Source: Caproicibacterium amylolyticum
Lineage (GTDB): Bacteria; Bacillota; Clostridia; Oscillospirales; Acutalibacteraceae
Reading direction: 5' to 3'
Length of the DNA stretch: 64,000 nt
NCBI RefSeq assembly: GCF_014467055.1
Contig: NZ_CP060696.1
Location: forward strand, 1,798,001-1,862,000
The notes under the pieces were generated by a model. It did not search any database and had not been told where the DNA came from. It was given only the letters and a program-made list of their open reading frames with translations. The position numbers were made by a program, and so were the translations under genes. Of the stretch, positions 8,991 through 17,709 are shown piece after piece. The stretch's first letter is position 1; every line of letters begins with the position of its first letter.

Positions 8991-9467
8991 ATGAGTGAAA
9001 ATACTGCTTTGGCTACTGTGATGGCAACAGATGATTTGAGCAATCGCTTTCTCACTTTTGCGATTGAGGACACCATTTATGGCATCAGCCTTGTGAATGT
9101 TCTGGAAATCATCGGGATTCAGTCCATTACTGCTGTACCCAACATTCCCTCTCATGTAAAGGGGCTGATCAATCTGCGCGGTAAAGTTGTCCCGGTCATT
9201 GACACCCGCCTGAAAATGAATAAATCGGAGCGCCCATATGACGACCTGACCTGCATTATCGTAATCGATATACAGGACATGCATATCGGACTGATCGTAG
9301 ACAGCGTATCAGAGGTCATTTCGGTTGATCTGAACAAGGCCGCGGTCCCGCCAAAAACTTACGTACAGGAAAATCAGTTTCTTAGCTCAGTTGTACAACG
9401 GGAAAACCACACGGTACTGAATATTGACCTTGAAAAATTTCTTGCCACTGACCTGCGCCCATACTAA
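8991..9467 (+). CDS. cheW: Chemotaxis coupling protein CheW
   Basis: A ~158-residue scaffold protein linking chemoreceptors to CheA. The CheW domain is seen as 'RFLTFAIEDTIYGISLVNVLEII', 'GLINLRGKVVPVIDTR' and 'GLIVDSVSEVI'. ATG at 8991 is chosen because AAGGTG sits 6 bases upstream; GTG at 8982 is inside that Shine-Dalgarno. The gene begins 10 bp after the cheA stop. Confidence 0.96.
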   Translation: MSENTALATVMATDDLSNRFLTFAIEDTIYGISLVNVLEIIGIQSITAVPNIPSHVKGLINLRGKVVPVIDTRLKMNKSERPYDDLTCIIVIDIQDMHIGLIVDSVSEVISVDLNKAAVPPKTYVQENQFLSSVVQRENHTVLNIDLEKFLATDLRPY

Positions 9468-9497
9468 ATAATTCTCTTTGTAAAGGGGTTTTTCATT

Positions 9498-10337
9498 ATG
9501 ATGGAACAAAGTGCTCAAACCGGCCTGGTTCACCTTACCGACCAGGAGTTTAAAACACTTGTGGATTTTGTCCACTCCAAGTATGGAATCAACCTGATTA
9601 AAAAGCGGGTCCTGATTGAGGGCCGCCTTTCGCAGACTCTGCATCAAAAAGGTCTCTCCTCTTTTCGTCAATACATAGACTTGCTGAAAGCAGACCGAAC
9701 CGGTGCGGAAATGACCACATTCCTAAACAAAATTACCACCAATCATTCTTATTTTGCAAGAGAAAACGAGCACTTTAATTATCTTGCAAACACAGCTCTT
9801 CCCTACATGGAACGTACCCGCAGCAGCCATGATCTGCGCATTTGGAGCGCAGGCTGCTCCGCTGGTCAGGAAGCCTACAATATGGCCATGACCATTGACC
9901 AGTATTTCGGAGCAAACAAACATTTGTGGGACACAACCATTCTGGCTACCGACATTTCCATGGATGTGCTGAAACGTGCGCAAGCTGCTGTTTACCCGGA
10001 TAATAACCTGACAAATGTTCCTCCCATCTGGAAACAAAAGTATTTTAAATCTCTCGGAGACGGAACTTATCAGGTCTGCGACAAAATTCGGAAAGAAGTC
10101 GTTTTTAAGCCGCTGAACCTAATGGAACCGTTTCATTTCATAAAACCATTTGATATTATTTTCTGTCGCAATGTGATGATTTACTTTGACGCACCCACCA
10201 CAGACAGGCTGATTGAAAAATTTTATAATGTTATTGCACCCGGCGGATATTTGTTTATCGGCCACTCTGAGGTAATTAATAAAGAGGCTACCAAGTTCCG
10301 CTATGTACAGCCTGCAATTTATCAAAGAGGGGAGTAA
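9498..10337 (+). CDS. cheR: Chemoreceptor glutamate methyltransferase CheR
   Basis: A 279-residue SAM-dependent methyltransferase that methylates glutamates on chemoreceptors during adaptation. The N-terminal helical CheR_N domain (~15-75) precedes the SAM-binding domain with 'RIWSAGCSAGQEAYNMAM' and 'FDIIFCRNVMIYFD'. AAAGGGG precedes the start. It sits between cheW and cheB, its opposing methylesterase. Confidence 0.96.
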   Translation: MMEQSAQTGLVHLTDQEFKTLVDFVHSKYGINLIKKRVLIEGRLSQTLHQKGLSSFRQYIDLLKADRTGAEMTTFLNKITTNHSYFARENEHFNYLANTALPYMERTRSSHDLRIWSAGCSAGQEAYNMAMTIDQYFGANKHLWDTTILATDISMDVLKRAQAAVYPDNNLTNVPPIWKQKYFKSLGDGTYQVCDKIRKEVVFKPLNLMEPFHFIKPFDIIFCRNVMIYFDAPTTDRLIEKFYNVIAPGGYLFIGHSEVINKEATKFRYVQPAIYQRGE

Positions 10338-10343
10338 TGACCT

Positions 10344-11375
10344 ATGGCAATTCGCGTACTCGTTGTGGACGACTCCCTTGTCTTTCGAAAACAGCTGCAA
10401 ATGAGTCTTTCTCAGGATACACGAATCGACGTAATTGCAACCGCTATTGACCCCGTGGATGCCAAACAGAAAATTCTTTCTCTGCATCCGGATGTGGTCA
10501 CACTGGATGTGGAAATGCCACACATGAGCGGTATCGAATTTTTAAAACAGTTGATTCCGCAGACGCCAGTACCGGTGGTAGTAGTTACCTCCACTCCGAC
10601 CAATGCCTTGGATGCATTAAGCGCCGGTGCTGTGGATTTCGTAAAAAAGCCGGTAGTAAAGTCACCGGCTGACATGCAGAAATTTGTTCGTGACCTTTCT
10701 TTTAAAATCAAAATTGCTTCCACCGCAAAAGTGCATAAAGCAAACATGCAGGTCACAGCACCCAGCCTAACGCAGCGCTTGTCTGCGATACGCCCCCTAA
10801 ACCAAAGCACTATCATTGCCATCGGTGCATCTACCGGCGGAACCGAGGCCATTTTGGAAGTTGTAAAGGATTTGCCTGCAACAACGCCCGGCGTTATGAT
10901 TGTGCAGCATATGCCGCCTGTTTTTACAAATATGTATGCGGAGCGTCTTGATAGAATCTGTAAGATGTCTGTTAAGGAAGCTGCCGACAATGACCGAATT
11001 GAACAGGGACGAATTCTCATTGCAGCTGGTGAACATCACATGCGGCTGTGCAAAGATGCCCGTGGATATTATATCCGCAGCCAAACCGGTGAACGTGTAA
11101 ACGGCCACTGTCCCTCTGTTGATGTTCTGTTCAACTCGGTTGCAGATGTTGCAAAGTGCCGGGTAATCGGTGTCATCCTTACCGGAATGGGTGCAGACGG
11201 TGCGAAGGGGCTGCTCCGTATGCGTCAGGCCGGTGCCTACACCATTGGTCAGGACCAAGCTTCCTGTGTTGTTTATGGAATGCCGATGGAGGCCTATAAA
11301 ATGGGAGGTGTCTGCAAACAGCTCCCGCTTGACCAGATCTCCGATGAAATTCTGTACCAGCTCAGCAAACACTGA
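10344..11375 (+). CDS. cheB: Chemotaxis response regulator methylesterase CheB
   Basis: A 343-residue protein that removes methyl groups from (and deamidates) chemoreceptors. The receiver domain (~1-120) has acidic pocket VVDDS and phospho-acceptor Asp55 (LDVEMPHMSG). The catalytic domain shows the Ser motif IGASTGGTEA, the His motif VQHMPP and the Asp motif ILTGMGADGAKG, completing the triad. It starts 6 bp after cheR. No cheY, cheC or cheD follows; a terminator closes the operon. Confidence 0.97.
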   Translation: MAIRVLVVDDSLVFRKQLQMSLSQDTRIDVIATAIDPVDAKQKILSLHPDVVTLDVEMPHMSGIEFLKQLIPQTPVPVVVVTSTPTNALDALSAGAVDFVKKPVVKSPADMQKFVRDLSFKIKIASTAKVHKANMQVTAPSLTQRLSAIRPLNQSTIIAIGASTGGTEAILEVVKDLPATTPGVMIVQHMPPVFTNMYAERLDRICKMSVKEAADNDRIEQGRILIAAGEHHMRLCKDARGYYIRSQTGERVNGHCPSVDVLFNSVADVAKCRVIGVILTGMGADGAKGLLRMRQAGAYTIGQDQASCVVYGMPMEAYKMGGVCKQLPLDQISDEILYQLSKH

Positions 11376-11388
11376 TAAAAATTTCAAT

Positions 11389-11427
11389 AAAAAGAAGCGG
11401 CCGCAGTTTTGCGGTCGCTTCTTTTTT
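11389..11427 (+). terminator. Terminator after cheB
   Basis: A strong hairpin with arms AAGAAGCGGCCGC and GCGGTCGCTTCTT (one G-T pair) followed by TTTTTT lies just past the cheB stop and ends the che operon. Confidence 0.9.
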
Positions 11428-11491
11428 ACTTCGGGTATTGCAGTTGTGCAATGATCTGTAATCTAGCCCTGACTACAGTTCAAAGTGAAAA

Positions 11492-11761
11492 TTACTCCTC
11501 AGCCTCTTCAACTGTCAAGCGGTGTGCCAGTTTCTCCATGCAGTGACGGCAGACATTGTGACCCTTGTATGTAATGATTCCGTCCATGCTGTTGCAGAAA
11601 ATACATGCAGGCTGATATTTGCGGAGAATGATTTCGCCGCTTTCACCAACAAAGATTTCGAGTGGATCCTTCTCCTTGATGTCCAGCGCTTTACGCAGTT
11701 CCTTCGGCAGTACAATTCGACCCAATTCATCGACTTTACGCATAATTCCTGTTGATTTCAT
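11492..11761 (-). CDS. abrB: AbrB-family transition-state regulator with CxxC pairs
   Basis: An 89-residue DNA-binding protein. The N-terminal swapped-hairpin AbrB domain is unmistakable (STGIMRKVDELGRIVLPKEL, residues 3-22, then 'DIKEKDPLEIFV'). The C-terminal part has two CxxC pairs, CIFC and CRHC, about 16 residues apart, suggesting a small zinc-binding knuckle; this tail differs from B. subtilis AbrB but is familiar in clostridial relatives. AbrB proteins repress post-exponential genes. A promoter lies upstream; spmA is divergent. Confidence 0.9.
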   Translation of the reverse strand: MKSTGIMRKVDELGRIVLPKELRKALDIKEKDPLEIFVGESGEIILRKYQPACIFCNSMDGIITYKGHNVCRHCMEKLAHRLTVEEAEE

Positions 11762-11821
11762 TTTTTAGCATCCTTCCTGTGTTAGAGTTCCAATAATAAA
11801 ATGTAATACCCTTGTTCCATA

Positions 11822-11850
11822 ATAGTAGATGATTCGCCAAAAAAAGTCAA
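11822..11850 (-). promoter_or_regulatory. sigmaA-type promoter of the abrB-like gene
   Basis: On the minus strand TTGACT, a 17-base spacer and TACTAT are found about 60 bp before the abrB-like start codon, a near-consensus vegetative promoter. Confidence 0.65.
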
Positions 11851-11926
11851 TATTTTCAAATGAAAAATTTTCATTTTTGAATATTTCCACAGTTATTACA
11901 GTATACATGCTCTGGGGGTAGTAAAA

Positions 11927-12511
11927 ATGCTTAACTGGATTTGGGCCGGAATGATAATTATTAGCTTTATTTGTGCAATTTGTACCAGTCGTATGGAACA
12001 GCTTTCTGCTGCAGTTTTGAGTGGGGCGGGAAGTGCAGTAGAATTATGCTTAACTACGCTGGGCATGATGTGCTTTTGGACGGGGCTGATGCATGCTGCC
12101 GAGAAAGGCGGCTTAACAAAACTGCTTGCTAAGCTTCTTTCGCCAATTCTGCGTTGGTTATTCCCTAAACTGCGCAAAAACAGTCCCGCGCTTGGCGCTG
12201 TGTGTATGAACCTGACCGCGAATCTCCTTGGTCTTGGCAACGCCGCCACACCGCTTGGCATTGCTGCCATGCAGGAACTGAAGAAAGAATCGGACACCAC
12301 ATCGGGTGTTGCTGACAACGCAATGGTACTTTTTGTTGTGCTGAACACTTCTTCTCTGCAGCTGATTCCAACCTTTATGGCCACGCTGCGCGGAAAGTAC
12401 GGTGCGGCCCAACCATTTGACATTTTGCCCGCTGTGTGGATTACTTCTATCTGTGCGCTGCTGGCAGCTGTAACAATGGCCAAACTGTTAGAAAGGCGTT
12501 TCAGTGGATAA
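11927..12511 (+). CDS. spmA: Spore maturation protein A
   Basis: A 194-residue integral membrane protein of the nucleoside-recognition (Gate) family with hydrophobic stretches at both ends and the conserved 'TANLLGLGNAATPLGIAAM' segment, which is diagnostic for SpmA. With SpmB it is needed for full spore core dehydration and heat resistance. GGGGG precedes the ATG. It overlaps spmB by 8 bases. An endospore-forming host follows from this pair. Confidence 0.95.
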   Translation: MLNWIWAGMIIISFICAICTSRMEQLSAAVLSGAGSAVELCLTTLGMMCFWTGLMHAAEKGGLTKLLAKLLSPILRWLFPKLRKNSPALGAVCMNLTANLLGLGNAATPLGIAAMQELKKESDTTSGVADNAMVLFVVLNTSSLQLIPTFMATLRGKYGAAQPFDILPAVWITSICALLAAVTMAKLLERRFSG

Positions 12512-13025
12512 ATTAGGTGTAATTGCTGTTCCCATTTCCGTTGTATGCATTGTTGTTTTCTGCCTTGCGCGGAAAGTTCCCGTTTTCGACGCTTTTACAG
12601 AGGGAGCAAAGCAAGGACTGAAAACCTCTTTTTCTATCCTCCCCACGCTGGTCGGACTCATGACCGGCGTTGCTATGCTGCAAGCCAGCGGTGCATTAGA
12701 TTTGCTGGCAAATGCATTGGCACCCGTCATGCACGCGCTGGGGCTTCCCCCTGCTACCGCGCCTTTGGTCCTGATGAAACCTGTGTCTGGCAGTGGTGCC
12801 ACCGCGGTCCTAACCCAAATCCTGCAGCAAAACGGCGCAGACAGCTTTACAGGGCGTGTTGCGGCAGTTTTGGCAGGAAGCACCGAAACCGCATTTTACT
12901 GCATTGCGGTATACTACGGCAGCATCCGGGTACACAAAACCCGCCACACCCTTCCGGCGGCGCTGTTTGGTGATTTTGTTGCCTGCATCATTGCACCGCT
13001 TGCTGTACACTTCATTTTTCACTGA
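12504..13025 (+). CDS. spmB: Spore maturation protein B
   Basis: A 173-residue membrane protein, partner of SpmA. Family signatures include 'FTEGAKQGLKTSFSILPTLV', 'ALGLPPATAPLVLMKPVSGS' and 'GSTETAFYCIAVYYGS'. The ORF starts inside the end of spmA, so the two are translationally coupled. A terminator follows. Confidence 0.95.
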   Translation: MDKLGVIAVPISVVCIVVFCLARKVPVFDAFTEGAKQGLKTSFSILPTLVGLMTGVAMLQASGALDLLANALAPVMHALGLPPATAPLVLMKPVSGSGATAVLTQILQQNGADSFTGRVAAVLAGSTETAFYCIAVYYGSIRVHKTRHTLPAALFGDFVACIIAPLAVHFIFH

Positions 13026-13028
13026 TAT

Positions 13029-13074
13029 AAAAGCGGCAGGACAATTTGTGAAAAAATTGTCCTGCCGCTTTTTT
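13029..13074. terminator. Terminator between spmB and the M24 peptidase gene
   Basis: A very long stem (AAAGCGGCAGGACAATT against AATTGTCCTGCCGCTTT) is flanked by A and T runs. The two genes converge here, so it probably acts in both directions. Confidence 0.9.
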
Positions 13075-13089
13075 AACGCTCTCACTGCA

Positions 13090-14172
13090 TCAGCGAATAA
13101 TCTGTAAATCCTTTTTGTAGTGATTGAGCACTTCACAGCCATCTTCGGTTACCAGTACCAAATCTTCAATCCGAACGCCTATTTTTTCCGGCAGATAAAT
13201 GCCCGGCTCTACCGAAAACACCATGCCTGAAACTGCCACGGTTTGATTAACAGCACTGTTGTCCGGCGGCTCGTGGCAGTCAATGCCCAATCCGTGGCCA
13301 AGGCGGTGCGTAAAATAAGGGCCGTACCCTGCATCCTCAATGATGCTTCTTGCTGTGCTGTCAATCTCGCACATTTTAACACCCGGGTGAATCATAGCTT
13401 CTGCTGCAAGGTTAGCTTTTCGCACAGTTTCATAAATCCTTCGGCTTTCGTCATCTGCTTCTTTAAAGAAAACTGTGCGGGTCATATCGCACCAATAGCG
13501 GTTGATTGGAATATAAATATCAAACACCATGGAGTCGCCGGACTTAGCAAGTGTGTTGTCCGGGCAGTGGTGCGGATCAGCACCGTTTGCGCCAAAGGAT
13601 ACAATCATACCCTCTGTCGCGCGGTCAGCACCGTGCAGCGCAAACTGGTGCTCCACGTAAGCGGCCAGTTCCTTTTCACTTGCGCCGTCATGAATCGCCG
13701 CAAGGGATGCTTCCATAACCTCATCATTAATCTGGGAAGCACTGCGGAGTGCCTCAATTTCCTGACTGTCCTTTTTCATACGGGCTTCGTCCACCGGCGC
13801 ACTGCCTACCTTCGGCGTAATATCCGGGCGCTGATGCATCAGGCTGAGCAGATGGCTGCTTGCCCAGCTTTTATCTATGCCCAACACACCGGGGTGTACA
13901 ACCTTTACAAGGTCGTGCAGCGGGTCATCGGCATCAGTATGTACATACAGCGGTACATCACCGCCGGGAGTCAGTCCAAAAAGTGCATTTCCGAACAGCG
14001 CGCATTCACCGTTGTCACGAATGTACAGCACCAGCAATCGTTCCATTGGTTCAATCCACAATCCGGTCAAATAATAAACGGAGGCAGTTGAAGAAACCAA
14101 AATCTGCGGCAGCCCCTGCCGTTTCATGTTCTCTGTAACTGCTTTCAAACGGTTCTGATGAATTTTCACCAT
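13090..14172 (-). CDS. Xaa-Pro aminopeptidase/dipeptidase (M24B)
   Basis: A 360-residue cytoplasmic metallopeptidase that cleaves peptides next to proline. An N-terminal creatinase-like domain (~5-125) precedes the pita-bread catalytic domain. Dinuclear metal ligands are all visible: the two Asp in VFDIYIPINRYWCDMTRT, His in HRLGHGLGID, Glu in VEPGIYLP and Glu in RIEDLVLVTEDG. Length fits PepP/PepQ-type proteins; substrate preference cannot be read from sequence. Confidence 0.92.
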   Translation of the reverse strand: MVKIHQNRLKAVTENMKRQGLPQILVSSTASVYYLTGLWIEPMERLLVLYIRDNGECALFGNALFGLTPGGDVPLYVHTDADDPLHDLVKVVHPGVLGIDKSWASSHLLSLMHQRPDITPKVGSAPVDEARMKKDSQEIEALRSASQINDEVMEASLAAIHDGASEKELAAYVEHQFALHGADRATEGMIVSFGANGADPHHCPDNTLAKSGDSMVFDIYIPINRYWCDMTRTVFFKEADDESRRIYETVRKANLAAEAMIHPGVKMCEIDSTARSIIEDAGYGPYFTHRLGHGLGIDCHEPPDNSAVNQTVAVSGMVFSVEPGIYLPEKIGVRIEDLVLVTEDGCEVLNHYKKDLQIIR

Positions 14173-14255
14173 GTACTTTGTCCTTCTTTCCCTTAGCTAA
14201 TCTTATTACCAGTATACCGCGCTCTGCCGATTTGTAAAGGCAAAATCAGACAAAA

Positions 14256-15092
14256 TCAGCCCGCATTTGATGCAGCGGCACGCAGCTTCGCAATCTCCTG
14301 CGCATGGCCGGCTGTATCAAGCGGTGTTTCCAAAATGAACGGCAAATTTTTCAGTGCCGAATGTGTCAAGACACGTGTAAGTGCCAGCATACCTATAAAG
14401 CCCTCTCCTGCGGCCTCGTGGCGGTCTTTATGGCTTCCGCAGGTGTTTTTACTGTCATTCAAATGAACGGTTCTAAGGCATTCCAGACCAATTACATGGT
14501 CGAATTCATTTAGTACACCGTCCAAATCGTTCACAATGTCGTAGCCAGCGTCAAACACATGGCAGGTATCTAAGCAAACACCCACTTTTTGTGAAAGCCG
14601 GACTCCGTCCAAAATTTCGCGCAGTTCCTCAAAGCTGCGGCCAACCTCGGTTCCTTTGCCAGCCATCGTTTCCAACAAGACGGTTGTGTTCTGCTCAGGA
14701 GTGAGGACTTCATTCAGTACATCAATAATTTTTCGGATTCCTGTTTCTGCTCCCTGCCCCACATGGCTGCCGGGGTGAAAATTGTAATAGTTGCCCGGCA
14801 GATACTCCATACGTGCAAGGTCATCTTTCATAGTCTGTAAGGCAAATTCCTGCACTTCCGGTTTGGCAGCACAGGCGTTCAGCGTATAAGGTGCATGCGC
14901 AACAATCGGCGCGAAGTGATGCTCCTCCATCAATTTACGCAATGCCGCCGCGTCATCAGCGTCTATTGCCTTGGCTCTGCCGCCGCGCGGATTCCTCGTA
15001 AAGAACTGAAAAGTATCTGCATCCATTGACAAAGCTTCCTTGCCCATATGCAATAAGCCGCCGGATGCAGAAAGATGTGAACCGATATGCAT
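14256..15092 (-). CDS. nfo: Endonuclease IV (apurinic/apyrimidinic endonuclease)
   Basis: A 278-residue TIM-barrel enzyme that incises DNA at abasic sites in base-excision repair. Zinc-ligand motifs include NFHPGSH, 'CLDTCHVFDAGYD' and 'VHLNDSKNTCGSHKDRH', with ILETP near the end. The start at 15092 (MHIGSHLSASGG) matches the family N-terminus and has AGAAAGGA upstream; the frame is open 22 codons further. It is divergent from the TtcA-like gene. Confidence 0.96.
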   Translation of the reverse strand: MHIGSHLSASGGLLHMGKEALSMDADTFQFFTRNPRGGRAKAIDADDAAALRKLMEEHHFAPIVAHAPYTLNACAAKPEVQEFALQTMKDDLARMEYLPGNYYNFHPGSHVGQGAETGIRKIIDVLNEVLTPEQNTTVLLETMAGKGTEVGRSFEELREILDGVRLSQKVGVCLDTCHVFDAGYDIVNDLDGVLNEFDHVIGLECLRTVHLNDSKNTCGSHKDRHEAAGEGFIGMLALTRVLTHSALKNLPFILETPLDTAGHAQEIAKLRAAASNAG

Positions 15093-15235
15093 TTTTTGAT
15101 TCCTTTCTTGAAAAAATTCATCTCTAAGTGTTGCGGTATGGTTTCTCAGGCGATACAATAAGAAAGTTCCAGCAAAACAGCCGCAGTTTCAAAATAGTAG
15201 TTATTCTTATTATAAAGCAGACAGAGGAAAAATCA

Positions 15236-16060
15236 ATGGAAAAGTATCTCGAAGTTGAACGCAGCCTCATTAAAAAATACCGCAAACCGATTTGGAACCG
15301 CTTTATCGGCGGCATCAAAGACTATGAATTAATAAAACCAGGCGATAAAATCGCCGTGTGCATTTCCGGCGGAAAAGACAGCGTTCTGCTGGCCTGTTGT
15401 ATGCAGCATTTGCAGAAGTACACGGAAATCCCATTTTCGCTTGAGTTTATCGCCATGGACCCCGGTTATAATCCGGAAAACCGTGCGCTGCTGCTCTCCA
15501 ACTGCGAAACGCTGCATATTCCAGTGCATATTTTTGAAACAGATATTTTTAATATCGTTGTAAATGAAGAAAAGTCCCCCTGTTACCTGTGTGCGCGGAT
15601 GCGGCGCGGTTATCTTTACCGCCACGCACAGGAACTTGGCTGCAACAAAATTGCGCTTGGCCACCACTTTGACGACGTCATTGAAACGATCCTAATGAGC
15701 ATGCTGTATGGTGCTGAAATGCGCACCATGATGCCAAAGCTGCACAGCCAGAACTTTGCCGGCATGCAGTTAATCCGGCCGCTGTATCTGGTGCATGAAC
15801 AGGACATTCTGGCGTGGAAGCGTTACAATAATCTGCAGTTTCTTCAGTGTGCCTGCCGCTTTACGGAACAGGGTGCACGTGACCCCGGCAGTGCTGGCAA
15901 ACGAGCCGAAGTAAAAGCGCTGATTGCCTACCTGCGCGCACAGAATCCGCAGGTAGACCGCAATATTTTCCGCAGTGCACAGGATGTAAATTTAGAAACA
16001 CTCATTAGTTGGCGGCAGCAAAAAGAGCACCACAGTTTTCTTGAAAATTATGATATATGA
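15236..16060 (+). CDS. TtcA-like PP-loop ATPase (tRNA 2-thiocytidine family)
   Basis: A 274-residue protein of the TtcA/TilS PP-loop family with the ATP-binding SGGKDS motif (KIAVCISGGKDSVLLAC) and a CxxC pair in CYLCARMRRG. TtcA enzymes use an Fe-S cluster to thiolate C32 of tRNA. The second CxxC typical of enterobacterial TtcA is not clearly present; the segment 'FLQCACRF' supplies candidate cysteines. ATG at 15236 is preceded by AGAGGAAA; the open frame extends 36 codons upstream without a better start. Confidence 0.8.
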   Translation: MEKYLEVERSLIKKYRKPIWNRFIGGIKDYELIKPGDKIAVCISGGKDSVLLACCMQHLQKYTEIPFSLEFIAMDPGYNPENRALLLSNCETLHIPVHIFETDIFNIVVNEEKSPCYLCARMRRGYLYRHAQELGCNKIALGHHFDDVIETILMSMLYGAEMRTMMPKLHSQNFAGMQLIRPLYLVHEQDILAWKRYNNLQFLQCACRFTEQGARDPGSAGKRAEVKALIAYLRAQNPQVDRNIFRSAQDVNLETLISWRQQKEHHSFLENYDI

Positions 16061-16128
16061 CAGATTTGCAGAAAAGACTTGCATTGTTTGCCTTCTTCTG
16101 CTAAGATAAAGCCATCAATTAAATCGTA

Positions 16129-16242
16129 GCCAGCAGAGTAGGAAATTACGCGTAAAGTGCCCGCCGAACGGGGAGTTGTCGGCGGGACGAAAAGCAAAAC
16201 AACCGTTTTGCTTGCGGTGTGGTTTTCGCATCCCGCTGCTGC
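16129..16242 (+). promoter_or_regulatory. Tetrahydrofolate (THF) riboswitch
   Basis: The leader of the folate-transporter gene contains the THF aptamer pattern: a closing stem (CAGCAG/CTGCTG), GAGTAGG, then 'ACGCGTAAAGTG', an internal GC-rich hairpin (CCCGCCGA..TCGGCGGG), 'ACGAAAAGC', a further hairpin (AGCAAAAC..GTTTTGCT) and 'GGTGTGG..TCGCATCCC'. This matches the conserved order of the THF class I have in memory. It is followed by an SD-sequestering hairpin and then folT. Confidence 0.85.
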
Positions 16243-16317
16243 ATACCTCCAATGATATGCAGCACTTGATGGGCACAATCTTTGTACCGTCCTGCGTGCG
16301 CTGCATCTTTGGAGGTA
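16243..16317 (+). promoter_or_regulatory. Shine-Dalgarno-sequestering hairpin of the THF riboswitch
   Basis: TACCTCCAAtgaTATGCAGC (16244-16263) pairs with GCTGCAtctTTGGAGGTA (16300-16317), burying the GGAGGT Shine-Dalgarno 6 bases before the folT ATG. No poly-U tract follows, so control is read as translational: ligand binding upstream would favour this hairpin and shut off translation. Confidence 0.75.
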
Positions 16318-16322
16318 TTTTT

Positions 16323-16904
16323 ATGCAAAAAAGCACGGATTTTCTGTCCCTTTTTCGGGACTCGGCTGCTGAACTCAAGAAGCTGCCGTCGCTGGTCACT
16401 GCCGCACTGCTGATGGCACTGGCCCTGATTCTTTCCAGCCTGGGTGTTTACATTACACCAACTTTGCGTATTACGTTCGCATTTTTGGCAAACGCCGTAA
16501 GTGCCATGCTTTTTGGCCCGGTTGTAGCTATGCTGACTGGCGGACTGGGAGATTTTCTGGGCTATTTCCTACATCCAAACGGTCCTTTTTACCCTGCTTA
16601 CACCATCACGGCAATCGCCAGCGGATTTCTTTATGGTATTTTTTTATATCATCGACCGGTCAAACTCGGCTGGGTCATTGCTGCAAAGTCTTCTGTAACA
16701 CTAATTTCTAATATCTTTCTAAATACACTGTGGGGGGCACTGCTGTATGGCAAATCCTTTACTGCACTGCTGCCTGCACGAATTGCAAAAAATCTTGCTC
16801 TGCTGCCGATTGAAATTGCAATGCTTTTTCTGATTGCTAAGGCAGCACAGCAAATTTATGAAACATCCAGCCACCGCTTCGGCGCACAAAAGGCTACCAG
16901 ATAA
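16323..16904 (+). CDS. folT: Folate ECF transporter S component
   Basis: A 193-residue membrane protein with about six hydrophobic segments, of the ECF substrate-binding family. Typical features are 'LRITFAFLANAVSAMLFGP' and the 'GGLGDFLGYFLHPNGPFYP' stretch. It captures folate and works with the shared EcfA/A'/T module, not encoded here. The ATG is fixed by GGAGGT 6 bases upstream; the frame open further upstream runs through the riboswitch and is ignored. The THF riboswitch supports folate as substrate. Confidence 0.9.
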   Translation: MQKSTDFLSLFRDSAAELKKLPSLVTAALLMALALILSSLGVYITPTLRITFAFLANAVSAMLFGPVVAMLTGGLGDFLGYFLHPNGPFYPAYTITAIASGFLYGIFLYHRPVKLGWVIAAKSSVTLISNIFLNTLWGALLYGKSFTALLPARIAKNLALLPIEIAMLFLIAKAAQQIYETSSHRFGAQKATR

Positions 16905-16907
16905 ACG

Positions 16908-16958
16908 AAAAGCAGAAACTGCAATGGTTAACTCCCCAAAATGCAGTTTCTGCTTTTT
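16908..16958. terminator. Bidirectional terminator between folT and the DUF4186 gene
   Basis: A 16-bp stem AAAAGCAGAAACTGCA / TGCAGTTTCTGCTTTT with flanking A/T lies between two converging genes. Confidence 0.88.
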
Positions 16959-17316
16959 ATTGCTGTTCATTCATTTGCTGCTCAATCCATGCCAGCAAAA
17001 GATTCACAATTTTTTCCTGTTGTTCTGTACTTAGCTGGACTCCCTTTTTCACATGATACCACTTATTTAGGCATCCGCGGCAGCAGCACGCACAGGCATG
17101 CTGCGCAAGGAACACGGGATGCCCGTGCATCGGTGTCTGTTTTCCATCGTTCGGAATTACAGCCGGTGCTAGCCGCTGCCGCACGAAATCCTGCGCATGC
17201 CAACGAATAGTTTCCATCCCTTTTTGCCGTACATATTTGCGGTCTTGTTCCTTTAAGAAAAAGCTGGCACGAAACTTGGAAGTTTGCAACCGGTCCAGTG
17301 CCTCATCAATTGTCAC
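16957..17316 (-). CDS. DUF4186 family protein
   Basis: A 119-residue soluble protein with the hallmark segment of DUF4186: 'RLAPAVIPNDGKQTPMHGHP' followed by 'HACACCCRGCLNKWYHV'. The Cys/His cluster looks like a metal site. The function of the family is unknown to me. It is a single-gene unit convergent with folT, the last host gene before the integrated element. Confidence 0.85.
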   Translation of the reverse strand: MTIDEALDRLQTSKFRASFFLKEQDRKYVRQKGMETIRWHAQDFVRQRLAPAVIPNDGKQTPMHGHPVFLAQHACACCCRGCLNKWYHVKKGVQLSTEQQEKIVNLLLAWIEQQMNEQQ

Positions 17317-17709
17317 TTTAACCGCCCCATTTGTAAAAATTCATTTCAAGGATAACACATTTGAAACGGTTTTTCAAAGAAACGGATATAATAATTTGTA
17401 GAGTTAATTTCACGCTTCCTGCTGCGTGTCAATAGGAGATCGCAATATAAAGACGCTACTTGACACAAATACCTGATATGGCTATAAAAGCTAAATTGGA
17501 ATTTGAAAGGACTTATAGCTGTATCAAATGGTATCATGTTAGCAAAAAGAAACCCACGGAATCGCATAGCAATGCGGGTTCCGGGGGCTTTAGTAGTTAT
17601 TCCCACTCTAGCACTATGGCTTTTATTGGGTGTTTTCGTCGTTGTTTTCAGCGTTTTCAGTGGGTGTTTTGCCTGTATTTTTTGCACTGTTTTGATTTTT
17701 TTAATTTTT
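17317..17709. other. Host intergenic flank left of the integrated element
   Basis: About 390 bp with no convincing gene. It holds a plus-strand promoter-like site (17460-17488), an imperfect hairpin near 17568-17599 that could terminate minus-strand integrase transcription, and T/G-rich sequence. A 58-codon hydrophobic frame (17536-17712) ending at the attachment repeat lacks a ribosome-binding site and is not called. Confidence 0.5.
17460..17488 (+). promoter_or_regulatory. sigmaA-like promoter just outside the element
   Basis: TTGACA, exactly 17 bp, TATAAA, on the plus strand, pointing towards the left attachment repeat and antisense to the integrase. No good gene follows, so a small or antisense RNA is possible. 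Confidence 0.45.
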
